Shown: positions 40,286 to 48,158, counted from the stretch's first letter. The stretch: 64,000 nt of DNA from Phenylobacterium sp. (GCF_004297125.1 NZ_SCVD01000019.1:372001-436000); one strand, 5' to 3'. Notes: generated by a model from the letters alone, not told the origin. A program made the numbers and translations.

Positions 40286-40301
40286 GCTCAATATCATGAG
40301 C
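40286..40301. promoter_or_regulatory. Palindromic operator GCTCAA-N4-ATGAGC (site C)
   Basis: Arms ACGCTCA and TGAGCGT (40284-40303) are perfect over 7 bp around ATATCA. Aligned to sites A and B, the core differs at one base. It lies in the 243-bp divergent gap between the XRE-cupin regulator and the amine dehydrogenase heavy-chain gene, close to the regulator start, so both genes could be affected. Confidence 0.6.
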
Positions 40302-40507
40302 GTCGCATACCTGCGCCCGTGCTCTAACAGCGACTTACCGGCGGCAAATAATAGACTTGCCCACATCTTGAAACTGCGGCCCGATGCCTGCTCCGATATC
40401 GGGCAAAGGGCCATGAAATACGCTGCGGGTGCGGAGCGTGGGCGGCTCTGAGGCGGCGCGTCGGTTAGCTGCCTCGTCGGGGCGGCTCGGGACTGGGGGC
40501 TTGGCGA

Positions 40508-41680
40508 ATGGACGCGATCGAGATGCTGAAGCGAATCGGACTCGCTGCGTTCGCCGCGGCCGCGGCGGGTCAGGCTCTGGCCCAATCGGCGCCGGCTGCG
40601 CGACCCCCGCCGCTCGAGGCCGAGGTCAGCGACGTGGCGGTCCTGCCCGCTCCCGGTCCCCATTGGGTCCTGCTGCTGGATGCGTTCGGCGGCGGCGAGG
40701 CTCGGCTGTTGGACGGCGACAGCGGCAAACTTCTCGGCGGGGTCTCCGCCGCCAGCCTTTCCAATATCAATGTGAGCCCCGCCCAGCGGCAGATCTTCGT
40801 GGCCGAGTCGATCTGGACCAAGGGCAACCGCGGCGACCGCCAGGACATGGTGACGGTCTATGACGGCAAGACCCTGAACCTCGCCGCGGAAATCCCGCTG
40901 CCGGGCCGGGTGTTCATGGGCTCCCGCAGCCAGAACTTCGCCATCACGCCCAGCGGCCAGCGGGGCTACGTCTACAACATGGATCCGTCCTCGTCGGTGA
41001 TCGTGGTCGACCTCGCCGCGCGCAAGACGAGCCAGACGGTGGACACGCCAGGCTGCGCCCTGGTCTTTCCTTTCGGGGAGGCGGGCTTCTCGTCGCTCTG
41101 CGGCGACGGGACCCTGGCGACGGTGACCCTGGGGGCGGGCGCGCCGTCGCTCACCCGCACCAAGCCGTTCTTCGACGCCGAGCGCGACCCGGTCTTCGAG
41201 AACTCGCCCACCGATCCGACAAGCGGGCGGACCATTTTCGTGACCTACACGGGCCTAGTCCACACGGTGCAACTCGGCGCGACGCCCCAGTTCGCCAAGC
41301 CGTGGTCGATCCAGGCCGCGGCGGGTTTCGCGGCGGCCTCGGCCGACGACCGCGAGCTGGCCTGGCGGCCGGGCGGCAACCAGCCGCTCACCCTGCACCG
41401 CGCCACGAACCGGCTGTTCGTGCTGATGCACGCCGGCGGTCACTGGACCCATAAGGAGCCGGGCCAGGAAGTCTGGATCCTCGACGTCGCGAAGCAGACG
41501 CTGATCAAGCGCTACAAGCTCGAGAAGCCGGTCTCCAACATCCTGATCAGCCAGGACGCGGATCCGCTGCTGTTCGGGGTCGACAGGACGGGCGTGCTCT
41601 ACACGTTCAAGCCGGACAGCGGCGAGGTCGTGAAGACCGTGAAGGGCGTGGGCGGCCTGCTCTACGACCCGGCTGCGTGA
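40508..41680 (+). CDS. Amine dehydrogenase heavy (alpha) chain, TTQ type
   Basis: A 390-residue periplasmic beta-propeller subunit of methylamine or aromatic amine dehydrogenase. The signal peptide is IGLAAFAAAAAGQALA. Repeating blade-like segments follow (AVLPAPGPHWVLLLDAFGGG; DMVTVYDGKTLNLAAEI; GYVYNMDPSSSVIVVDLAAR; HRATNRLFVLMHAGGHWTHK). The last, with EPGQEVWILD, is typical of MauB/AauB. It forms the alpha2-beta2 enzyme with the light chain at 42840. It deaminates a primary amine to an aldehyde and ammonia and passes electrons to a periplasmic carrier. It is first in a six-gene operon. The order B-E-D-A without mauF/mauG is closer to the aau (aromatic amine) clusters. Confidence 0.87.
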   Translation: MDAIEMLKRIGLAAFAAAAAGQALAQSAPAARPPPLEAEVSDVAVLPAPGPHWVLLLDAFGGGEARLLDGDSGKLLGGVSAASLSNINVSPAQRQIFVAESIWTKGNRGDRQDMVTVYDGKTLNLAAEIPLPGRVFMGSRSQNFAITPSGQRGYVYNMDPSSSVIVVDLAARKTSQTVDTPGCALVFPFGEAGFSSLCGDGTLATVTLGAGAPSLTRTKPFFDAERDPVFENSPTDPTSGRTIFVTYTGLVHTVQLGATPQFAKPWSIQAAAGFAAASADDRELAWRPGGNQPLTLHRATNRLFVLMHAGGHWTHKEPGQEVWILDVAKQTLIKRYKLEKPVSNILISQDADPLLFGVDRTGVLYTFKPDSGEVVKTVKGVGGLLYDPAA

Positions 41681-41690
41681 GGGCCGGGCC

Positions 41691-42230
41691 ATGGATGTGA
41701 ACGAGGCGGCCGTCCTGCAGATCGTGCTCCGCACGGCGGCGGCGCTGCTGTTCCTGGAAGCCGCGATCGGCAAGTTCGCCGACCGGTCGGGCTTCGAGGG
41801 CGTGGTCGCCAACTACCGCGTGCTGCCCGCGCCCCTGGTGGGTCCGGTCGCGCGCCTGCTGCCGCCGACCGAGGTCCTCCTCGCCGTGGGCCTGCTGGCG
41901 GGCGTCCTCTCCCCCTGGCCTGCGACGGCCGCGGCCGGCCTGCTGCTGGTGTTCGCCGCCGCCATGGCGCTGAATCTGCGTCGCGGCCGCGCGGCGATCG
42001 ACTGCGGCTGCGGCCGGGGCGGCCTGCGTCAGCCCTTGAGCTGGTCCCGGGTGGCCAGAAACGTGGTCCTGGCCGGCCTGTTGGTGGTCACGGCGCCCCC
42101 GAAGACGGCGGGGCTCGCCGACTGGTCGCTGGGCCTGGCGGGGGGCGGAGTGCTGTTCCTTCTCGACTACACCTTGGCCTACCTGTCGTCGCTGGCGCCC
42201 CGCGCCGCCGCCCGGGGGATCCCGAGATGA
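41691..42230 (+). CDS. mauE: MauE-family membrane protein
   Basis: A 179-residue integral membrane protein with about five hydrophobic segments and the MauE/DoxX-like feature FLEAAIGKFADRSGFEGVVA near the N-terminus. A short cysteine pair (DCGCGRGGLRQP) is present. MauE and MauD are needed for folding, export or disulfide formation of the small TTQ-containing subunit, which has many cysteines. It starts 11 bp after the heavy-chain stop, and its own stop overlaps mauD as ATGA. Position and size make the assignment firm. Confidence 0.85.
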   Translation: MDVNEAAVLQIVLRTAAALLFLEAAIGKFADRSGFEGVVANYRVLPAPLVGPVARLLPPTEVLLAVGLLAGVLSPWPATAAAGLLLVFAAAMALNLRRGRAAIDCGCGRGGLRQPLSWSRVARNVVLAGLLVVTAPPKTAGLADWSLGLAGGGVLFLLDYTLAYLSSLAPRAAARGIPR

Positions 42231-42826
42231 GCTTCTCCGTGCTGTCCCAGGCCATGCTGTGGATCCTGTTGCTCGGCCTCACGGTGGTGGTCGCCGCCCT
42301 GGCGCGCCAGATCGGGGTGCTGCACGAACGCATCGCGCCGGTGGGGGCGCTGGCGACCGGCCGCGGCCCCGAGGTCGGCGAGTTCGCGCCGCTGGTCCAG
42401 GGACGGCTGCTCGACGGCGCGCCGTTCACGGTCGGGGCGCCGCTGGCCGCGGGCGTTCGCCTGCGCCTGCTGCTGTTCGTCTCCTCGGCCTGCCCGGTCT
42501 GCAAGAAGCTGATTCCCCTCGCCAAGGGCTTCGCCCGCACCGAACGCGTCGAGGTGGTGTTCGTGGGCGACGCCGGGCCGCAGGAGCAGCTGGACTTCGT
42601 CAAGCGCTTCGAGCTCGCCGGTTACGCCTTCGCCAACGGGCCGGAGATCGGCATGGCCTTCCGGGTCGAGCGCCTGCCCTACGCCGTGCTGATCGACGGC
42701 GAGGGTAGGGTCGCCGCCAAGGGGCTGGTGAACAGCCGCGAACATCTTGAAAGTCTGGTCACGGCCCACGAGACCGGCTTCGCGTCCATCCAGGACTATC
42801 TGGCCGCCCGGCCAGCCGCTGAGTGA
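42227..42826 (+). CDS. mauD: MauD-like thioredoxin-fold protein
   Basis: A 199-residue protein with an N-terminal membrane anchor (AMLWILLLGLTVVVAALARQ) and a periplasmic thioredoxin-like domain. The redox site is CPVC in SSACPVCKKLIPLAKGF. The family role is disulfide formation or isomerisation in the light chain of amine dehydrogenase, whose mature form contains six disulfides and the TTQ cross-link. It overlaps mauE at its start and lies 13 bp before the light-chain gene. The active-site dipeptide and position support MauD over a generic thioredoxin. Confidence 0.87.
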   Translation: MSFSVLSQAMLWILLLGLTVVVAALARQIGVLHERIAPVGALATGRGPEVGEFAPLVQGRLLDGAPFTVGAPLAAGVRLRLLLFVSSACPVCKKLIPLAKGFARTERVEVVFVGDAGPQEQLDFVKRFELAGYAFANGPEIGMAFRVERLPYAVLIDGEGRVAAKGLVNSREHLESLVTAHETGFASIQDYLAARPAAE

Positions 42827-42839
42827 TCGAGGACAGCCC

Positions 42840-43397
42840 ATGACCAAGAGCCGCATCGACCGCCTCAGCGAGCGCTTCACCCGCCACATGGCGGGGCACA
42901 GCTCCCGGCGCAGCATGATGTCCCGACTGGGCGCGGTGCTGGTGGGCGCCTCGGCCCTGCCGGTGCTGCCGGTGGCGCGCGCCGAGGCCCAGCCGCGGAA
43001 GCCGAAGACGCCCACGCCCGCCCAGCTCAGCGACTTCGCCCGCACCGCCCAGACCAAGGACGATGTGAAGTGCGACTACTGGCGCTACTGCGCCATCGAC
43101 GGGGTCCTCTGCACCGGCTGCGGCGGCGGCGTGCATACCTGCCCGCCGGGCACCCAGGCCTCGCCCACCTCCTGGGTCGGCACCTGCATGAACCCCGACG
43201 ACGGGCGCTCCTACCTGATTGCCTACCGCGACTGCTGCGGACGCAGCGTCTGCAAGTCGGACGCCCACTGCGACGGCACCGAGCGGGAGATGCCGGTCTA
43301 CCGGCCGCAGGGCGACAATGAGATCATCTGGTGCTTCGGCCTCACGACCATGGCCTATCACTGCTCCACGGCCGCGCTCGTCGGGCCCGTGGAGTGA
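42840..43397 (+). CDS. Amine dehydrogenase light (beta) chain with TTQ cofactor
   Basis: A 185-residue precursor of the catalytic subunit. A long twin-arginine-type leader (RRSMMSRLGAVLVGASALPV, cut near ARA) allows export of a folded protein. The mature part is very Cys-rich (DYWRYCAIDGVLCTGCGGG, CPPGTQASPTSW, RDCCGRSVC). The tryptophans in SW112VGTC and IIW164CFG occupy the two positions that form tryptophan tryptophylquinone in this family. The next segment YHCSTAALVG is the conserved end. I start at ATG 42840. It pairs with the heavy chain; whether the substrate is methylamine or a larger or aromatic amine is open. Confidence 0.9.
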   Translation: MTKSRIDRLSERFTRHMAGHSSRRSMMSRLGAVLVGASALPVLPVARAEAQPRKPKTPTPAQLSDFARTAQTKDDVKCDYWRYCAIDGVLCTGCGGGVHTCPPGTQASPTSWVGTCMNPDDGRSYLIAYRDCCGRSVCKSDAHCDGTEREMPVYRPQGDNEIIWCFGLTTMAYHCSTAALVGPVE

Positions 43398-43849
43398 ACG
43401 GACGGCGCGCCGCCGTGGCGGGACTCGCGGCGGCCTTCGTCACCGTTGCGCCGGGCGCGGCCCAGGCGGACGGGGCCAAGCTCTATGCAACCCACTGTTC
43501 GGTCTGCCACCAGGCGGGCGGGGCGGGCCTGGCGGGGGTCTATCCGCGACTCGCCGGCCGCGGGCCGGATCTTGCGCGCAAGCCGGCCGGCCGCCGCCTG
43601 ATGGTCTCGGCCGGCCTCTACGGCATGGCCGGCCGGCTGGAGGTGGACGGCAAGCCGATCATGGGCGTCATGCCCGGCTTCGCGCAGTTGCCGGACGCGG
43701 AGGTCGCCGAGGTGCTGAGCTATGTGGCGGGCCTGGGCGGCAAACCCGCGCCGCCTTTCAAACCCGCCGAGGTCGCGGCTGTTCGCGCGTCAGGGCGCCT
43801 GTCGCCCACCGCCGTGAATGCGCTGGCCCGCGCCGCGCCCGGGCGATGA
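43394..43849 (+). CDS. Periplasmic monohaem cytochrome c
   Basis: A 151-residue c-type cytochrome with signal peptide (AAVAGLAAAFVTVAPGAAQA) and one haem motif CSVCH followed by QAGGAGLAGVYPRLAGRGPD. A methionine ligand is likely in MGVMPGFAQLPDAEVAEVLS. The start is GTG 43394, overlapping the light-chain stop as GTGA, so it is translationally coupled. The position right after the light chain suggests it accepts electrons from the TTQ enzyme, directly or through a copper protein not found here. Confidence 0.87.
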   Translation: MNGRRAAVAGLAAAFVTVAPGAAQADGAKLYATHCSVCHQAGGAGLAGVYPRLAGRGPDLARKPAGRRLMVSAGLYGMAGRLEVDGKPIMGVMPGFAQLPDAEVAEVLSYVAGLGGKPAPPFKPAEVAAVRASGRLSPTAVNALARAAPGR

Positions 43850-44349
43850 CCGCCGGCCGCCGCCTTTGCACCGTCACGGCCGTGGCCTTGACGTTGATCG
43901 CACCGCCGGCGGGCGCCGAGGTCTCCGCGAAGTCCGCCTTCCTGGAACGCTGCGGCGGCTGCCACGGCCTGGACGGCAGGTCCGCCGCCGTCCTGGTGCC
44001 CGACCTGCGCGACCAGGTAGGCTATTTTCTCTGTACGCCGCAGGGCCGCGCTTATGTCGGGCGGCTTCCGAACGTGGCCTTCTCCGGCGTTTCCGACCAG
44101 GCGCTGGCCGGGATCATCAACTACACGATCTTCACAGTGGGCGGGACCAGCGTGCCGGCGGGGGCGAAGGCCTACAGCGCCGCGGAGGTGGGCCGGCTGC
44201 GCCGCCAGCCGCTCACCGCCACCGACCTCGTCGCCCAGCGCGCGGTGGTGGCGGAGGCCGTGATCGCCGCCTGTCCCGCCGCGGTGGGTCTCCGCATCTA
44301 CAAGAGCCGTTCCGCCGCCCAGGCGCCGGCAAAGGAAACCATCCGATGA
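43846..44349 (+). CDS. Second periplasmic monohaem cytochrome c-like protein
   Basis: A 167-residue exported protein (signal peptide LCTVTAVALTLIAPPAGA) with one haem-binding motif, CGGCH in FLERCGGCHGLDGRSA. It overlaps the previous cytochrome gene by 4 bases and the peptidase gene by 4 bases. The remaining sequence (VGYFLCTPQGRAYVGRLPNV, INYTIFTVGG) resembles small cytochromes found beside amine dehydrogenases. It may form the electron path from the TTQ enzyme with its neighbour. It is not a MauG, which is about twice the size with two haem sites. Confidence 0.78.
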   Translation: MTAGRRLCTVTAVALTLIAPPAGAEVSAKSAFLERCGGCHGLDGRSAAVLVPDLRDQVGYFLCTPQGRAYVGRLPNVAFSGVSDQALAGIINYTIFTVGGTSVPAGAKAYSAAEVGRLRRQPLTATDLVAQRAVVAEAVIAACPAAVGLRIYKSRSAAQAPAKETIR

Positions 44350-45485
44350 ACCGTCGTACCCTGCTGGCGTCCCTGGTCACCGTCGCCGCGGCGGCCGAGC
44401 CCGTGAAGGCGGCGGCCCAGCCGGCGGCTGCGCCGCGGCCGCGGACGCCAGCCCCCGGGCGCATGGGCGCGCGCAACCTGATCACCGACGTGCCGGGCGT
44501 CCGGGTCGGCCAGGCCGATGACGAGAAGGCCCGCACGGGCGTCACCGTCATCCTCCCCGACGAGGCGGCCATCGCGGCCGTCGACGTGCGCGGCGGCGGG
44601 CCGGGCACCCGTGAAACCGACGCCCTCGACGCCGAGAACCTGGTGCATGCGGTCAACGCCATCGTCCTGGCCGGGGGGTCGGTGTACGGCCTCGCCGCCG
44701 CCGACGGCGTCGCGGCCTGGCTGGGGGCCAAGGGGATCGGCTACGGCATGGGCCCTCGGCCGCCCGGCGTGCCGCCTTCGCCGATCGTGCCGGGTGCGAT
44801 CCTGTTCGACCTGCCCCACGGCGGCGACAAGGCCTGGGGTCTCGATCCGCCCTATCGCCGCCTGGGCATCGAGGCGGTGGAACGGGCCTCCGACACCTTC
44901 CGCCTGGGCACGGCCGGCGCGGGCTACGGCGCCTTCTCGGGCGGCATGAAGGGCGGCACGGGTTCGGCGTCGGTGGTGAGCTCCGACGGGTTCACGGTGG
45001 GCGCCATCGTGGCCGTGAACAGCGCCGGCTCCACCGTCGCGCCGGGGACCCGGACCTTCTGGGCCGCGCCGTATGAGATGGAGCGCGAGTTCGGCGGCCT
45101 TGGCGTCCAGGGCCTGGCGGCCCGCCCCGACGAGTGGGGTCCGATGGCGGCGGACCCAAAGCCGCGGCAGAACACCACCATCGCCTGCATCGCCACCGAC
45201 GCCCGTCTCGATCCGGGCGAGATCAAGCGCGTGGCGATCATGGCGCAGGACGGCATGGCGCGTGCGATCCGTCCGGTCCACGCCCCGTTCGACGGCGACG
45301 TCGTCTTCGCGCTCACGACGGGCCGCCAGGACCTGCCGGAACCGCGGGCCTATCACGTGGCTCGCATCGGCGCGCTGGCCGCCGACGTGCTTTCACGGGC
45401 CATCGCCCGCGGCGTCTATGAGGCGACGACCTGGCCGGGCTGCACGGTGAAGGCCTACCGCGACGACCCGGCGCCGCGCCGCTAG
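44346..45485 (+). CDS. P1-family peptidase (DmpA/BapA/NylC-like N-terminal-nucleophile hydrolase)
   Basis: A 379-residue exported protein of peptidase family S58/P1 (L-aminopeptidase D-amidase/esterase, beta-aminopeptidases, nylon oligomer hydrolase). An RR-containing leader (MNRRTLLASLVTVAAAAEPV) is followed by NLITDVPGVRVGQADDEKAR, typical of the family. GGGPGTRETDAL, NAIVLAGGSVYGLAAADGVA, SGGMKGGTGSAS and a C-terminal region with ALTTGRQ complete the pattern. These enzymes self-cleave to free a Ser/Thr nucleophile; I do not assign the site by eye. It is the last gene of the amine dehydrogenase operon, so it may release the amine from an amide or beta-peptide (inference). Confidence 0.85.
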   Translation: MNRRTLLASLVTVAAAAEPVKAAAQPAAAPRPRTPAPGRMGARNLITDVPGVRVGQADDEKARTGVTVILPDEAAIAAVDVRGGGPGTRETDALDAENLVHAVNAIVLAGGSVYGLAAADGVAAWLGAKGIGYGMGPRPPGVPPSPIVPGAILFDLPHGGDKAWGLDPPYRRLGIEAVERASDTFRLGTAGAGYGAFSGGMKGGTGSASVVSSDGFTVGAIVAVNSAGSTVAPGTRTFWAAPYEMEREFGGLGVQGLAARPDEWGPMAADPKPRQNTTIACIATDARLDPGEIKRVAIMAQDGMARAIRPVHAPFDGDVVFALTTGRQDLPEPRAYHVARIGALAADVLSRAIARGVYEATTWPGCTVKAYRDDPAPRR

Positions 45486-45526
45486 GGCTGGCTTGCCAGA
45501 CGTCGCGCCGCGGGCGACGAAGCGGC

Positions 45527-46096
45527 ATGCGGCTGGCGGCGATCATCCTGACAGGCGGCGCGTCATCGCGGATGGGCGCCGACAAGGCGGCTCTGGCGTG
45601 GAACGGCCGCCCCGCCGTGGACCGTCTCGGCGACGTCGCGCGGCGAGCGGGCGCGGAACGCATCCTGACGGCCGGCGGCGGAGATTACGGGCTCGCACGG
45701 GTCGACGACCGGGCGCCCGGCGGAGGGCCGGTGGCGGGGATCATGGCGGGGGTCGCCGCCTTGGAGGCCATGGGCTATGCGCGGGTGCTCGTGCTGGCCG
45801 TGGATGCCGCGACGGTCCGCCCGGACGATCTGGCGCCCCTGGCCGCCGCCGCGTCGCCGGGCGCCGCCTACGAGGGCCTGCATCTTCCGTTGGTCATGGA
45901 CATCGCCGCCGCGCCCCGGGATGCAGGCGCCGGATGGGCGGTTGGGCGCCTTATCGAGCGGGCCGGCCTCGCGCGGTTGCCCTGTGCCGCGGGGGCGACC
46001 GAGCGCCTGCGCGGCGCCAACACGCCGGAGGAGCGCGAGCGGCTGTTGGTGGCACTCATTGAGGCTGAATCTGCCGAAGAAGGCGGCGCCGCCTGA
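45527..46096 (+). CDS. mobA: Molybdenum cofactor guanylyltransferase
   Basis: A 189-residue nucleotidyltransferase with the MobA signature LTGGASSRMGADKAAL at the N-terminus and VLAVDAATVRPDDL for the metal-binding aspartate. It joins GMP to molybdopterin, making the bis-MGD cofactor that the assimilatory nitrate reductase at 56830 requires. The length matches MobA (about 190-200). It stands 41 bp after the peptidase gene on the same strand and leads the nitrate assimilation group. One oddity is VDAA where most MobA proteins have the D-x-P motif. Confidence 0.82.
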   Translation: MRLAAIILTGGASSRMGADKAALAWNGRPAVDRLGDVARRAGAERILTAGGGDYGLARVDDRAPGGGPVAGIMAGVAALEAMGYARVLVLAVDAATVRPDDLAPLAAAASPGAAYEGLHLPLVMDIAAAPRDAGAGWAVGRLIERAGLARLPCAAGATERLRGANTPEERERLLVALIEAESAEEGGAA

Positions 46097-46184
46097 TGAA
46101 TTTCGCATCGCTGCCGCCGACGCGGTAGTGGAATTGCGGAAAAGGTGGGCGCCGCGGCGCCGCTTCTCCCGTAGGCCCCAGGGC

Positions 46185-46763
46185 ATGCGCGTCCTTGTGG
46201 TGGATCCCGATCCGGCCCGCGCGGCCCTGGTCGCGGAAGGCCTCGCCGGCGTCGAGCCGTTGGAGGTGCGCCACGCGTTGCTGTTCAACGAGGCCGAGGC
46301 GGCGACGTTCGCGCCGGACGTGATCGTCGTGGCCTCGGACAGCCCCGACCGCGACACCATCGAGAGCCTCCGCGAGGCGACGGCCGCCAACCCGCGCCCG
46401 GTGGTGATGTTCGTCGACCGCTCCGAGCCGGGTCTGGCCGAGCAGGCGGTGCTCGCGGGGGTCTCGGCCTATGTGGTCGACGGGCTCTCCGCCGCCCGGG
46501 TGCGTTCGGTGCTGGAGGTGGCCATGAGCCGCTTCCAGCTGATGAACGGCCTGCGACAGGATCTGGAGAAGGCCAAGGCCGACCTCGCCTCGCGCAAGAC
46601 GGTCGAGCGGGCCAAGGCTCTGCTCATGAAGGAGCGCGGCTTGGAGGAGGAGGCGGCCTACCGCGTGCTCCGCAAGCTCTCCATGGATACGGGCCGGCCG
46701 ATCGGGGCGGTCGCGGCGGACCTCGTGGCCTTCGCCGGGGTGCTGAAAGGGAACGGCCCATGA
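46185..46763 (+). CDS. nasT: ANTAR-domain antiterminator/response regulator NasT
   Basis: A 192-residue protein with an N-terminal receiver-like domain (VLVVDPDPARAALVAEGLAG, VVMFVDRSEP) and a C-terminal ANTAR RNA-binding domain (RKTVERAKALLMKERGLEEE then AAYRVLRKLSMD). NasT binds a double-hairpin leader RNA to prevent termination of nitrate assimilation transcripts when nitrate is present. The start is ATG 46185; the frame is open upstream inside mobA as a shadow. It overlaps nasS by 4 bases. The matching leader RNA with terminator lies at 48019-48137. Confidence 0.9.
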   Translation: MRVLVVDPDPARAALVAEGLAGVEPLEVRHALLFNEAEAATFAPDVIVVASDSPDRDTIESLREATAANPRPVVMFVDRSEPGLAEQAVLAGVSAYVVDGLSAARVRSVLEVAMSRFQLMNGLRQDLEKAKADLASRKTVERAKALLMKERGLEEEAAYRVLRKLSMDTGRPIGAVAADLVAFAGVLKGNGP

Positions 46764-47869
46764 GCGGCGAACGGCCTCTGCGCCTCGGATTCATCGCGCT
46801 GAACGACGCCGCCGTCATGATCGTGGCGAAAGAGAAGGGGTTCTTCGCGGCCGAAGGCCTGGACGTGGAACTGAGCCGCCAGGTCTCCTGGGCGACCGTC
46901 CGCGACAAGATGAGCATCGGCGCGCTGGACGGCTCGCATATGCTGGCCCCGACCGCTCTGGCGATCAGCCTGGGCGCTGCCGGCGGCGAGCCCACCCCGC
47001 TCGTCGCGCCGCTGGCCCTGAACATCAACGGTCCCGCGATCACGGTGGCCTCGCGCCTGGCCGCCGCCATGGGGACCGGCAGCACGGCCGACGGCCTGGC
47101 CCGGCTGGTGGCGCGACGGCGAGAGGAGGGGGCCAGCCCGATCACCCTGGCCGTGGTTTTCCCGTTCTCGGTACACAACTACCTGCTGCGGGACTGGCTG
47201 GCGCGCGCCGGGATCGATCCGGACCGCGACGTGCGCCTGACCATCGCCCCTCCGTCGCGGATGACCGAACTGCTGGTGGGCGGCGTGGTCGAGGGCTTCT
47301 GCGTGACCGAGCCCTGGGACACGGCGGCGGTGGCGGCCGGCGCCGGGGTGGTGCTGGTGCGCGGTTCGGAGTTCTGGCCGCGCACCCCCGACAAGGTGTT
47401 CGCGGTCACCGAGGCCTGGGCCGCGGAGCGCCCGGACGACCTGCAGGCGCTGCTCCGGGCCATGCTGCGGGCCGGCGCCTGGGCCGACGAGCCCGGCCAC
47501 CGCGCCGAGCTGGCCTCGTTGCTGGCCCAGCCCCACTACGTCGGCGCCGACGCCGGGGTGATCGGGGCGTCGCTCTCCGACATGATCTTCCATGCGGGCG
47601 GAGCCAGCGCGCCGCAGACGGTCCACGCCGGCTGGCTGCTCAGCCAGATGATGCGCTGGGCCCACATCGAGCCGGACGTCGACATCGCGTCCGTGGCCCG
47701 CCGGGTGTACCGGCCCGACCTGCACCAGACGGCGACCAGGGCCCTGGGGTTGCCGGACACGGCTCCGATCGAGGCGCTGGAGGGCTTCGAAGAAGGCGGT
47801 TCGTTTGGGCTCGCCACCGCCCAGGCCCATGCGATCCGGGCGCGGCTCAGCCGGACTTCCGGCGGGTGA
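46760..47869 (+). CDS. nasS: Nitrate sensor NasS (cytoplasmic NrtA-like protein)
   Basis: A 369-residue member of the NrtA/CmpA substrate-binding family that lacks a signal peptide (starts MSGERPLRLGFIALNDAAVM), as expected for the cytoplasmic nitrate/nitrite sensor NasS. Conserved family parts are EKGFFAAEGLDVELSRQVSW, LDGSHMLAPTALAISLG and EGFCVTEPWDTAAV. Without nitrate NasS holds NasT; nitrate binding frees NasT for antitermination. The genes are in the order nasT-nasS with an ATGA overlap. It is followed by the regulated leader region and transport genes. Confidence 0.88.
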   Translation: MSGERPLRLGFIALNDAAVMIVAKEKGFFAAEGLDVELSRQVSWATVRDKMSIGALDGSHMLAPTALAISLGAAGGEPTPLVAPLALNINGPAITVASRLAAAMGTGSTADGLARLVARRREEGASPITLAVVFPFSVHNYLLRDWLARAGIDPDRDVRLTIAPPSRMTELLVGGVVEGFCVTEPWDTAAVAAGAGVVLVRGSEFWPRTPDKVFAVTEAWAAERPDDLQALLRAMLRAGAWADEPGHRAELASLLAQPHYVGADAGVIGASLSDMIFHAGGASAPQTVHAGWLLSQMMRWAHIEPDVDIASVARRVYRPDLHQTATRALGLPDTAPIEALEGFEEGGSFGLATAQAHAIRARLSRTSGG

Positions 47870-48018
47870 GGGGCCTGCGTCGCCCATAACTTGTGCGCTG
47901 CAGCACGGATGGGCGCCCGCGAGCTGGGCAGTATGACCCGATAGCGACGGTTTCCGAAGGTTGCCGCTGTGTCCCGTGTTGCGGCGCAACGAACGGCGTG
48001 ACGACCTGTCATCGACAT

Positions 48019-48079
48019 CGCGGGGCAACGACGTTCCGCGACGGCCACTGACAGGCCGAACGGCGCAGCGACTGCGCCG
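48019..48079 (+). promoter_or_regulatory. ANTAR-type double hairpin (NasT target RNA)
   Basis: Hairpin P1: CGCGGGGC / GTTCCGCG (48019-48026 with 48033-48040, including two G-U pairs) enclosing the hexaloop AACGAC, which has the A1 and G4 typical of ANTAR targets. Hairpin P2: CGGCGC / GCGCCG (48061-48066 with 48074-48079) enclosing AGCGACT, also with A1 and G4 but seven bases long. P2 is 17 bp before the terminator stem. Drawn by eye, not folded by program. Confidence 0.6.
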
Positions 48080-48095
48080 ACTTGCACGGACACCG

Positions 48096-48137
48096 GCGTC
48101 CGCCTGGGGCTCTCCGCCCCGGCGGGCGCTTTTTTTT
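48096..48137 (+). terminator. Intrinsic terminator in the porin-nrt leader
   Basis: A long GC stem pairs 48096-48110 with 48116-48129 (inner GGGGC/GCCCC, loop TCTCC, one bulged T and one G-U pair) followed by eight T residues at 48130-48137. It sits just before the porin start codon. Its position inside the leader marks it as the attenuator that NasT would override. Confidence 0.85.
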
Positions 48138-48158
48138 GGCCTCGGGGGATGAGCCACG

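Larger units (their letters stand above)
47870..48158 (+). promoter_or_regulatory. Promoter and antitermination leader of the porin-nrt operon
   Basis: A 289-bp region with no gene. It contains a CCTGTCA/TGACAGG outer stem (48005-48053), the two hairpins described separately and an intrinsic terminator ending in eight T residues, 21 bp before the porin start. The arrangement fits a NasT-controlled attenuator. I could not pick a promoter with confidence; the first 80 bases (around CATAACTTGTGCGCTGCAGC) are the likely place. Confidence 0.65.

Noticed and set aside
47889-47906. GTGC-GCTGCA-GCAC as an NtrC site
   Set aside because: NtrC sites have the arms the other way round (GCAC...GTGC), and no -24/-12 promoter is seen after it.
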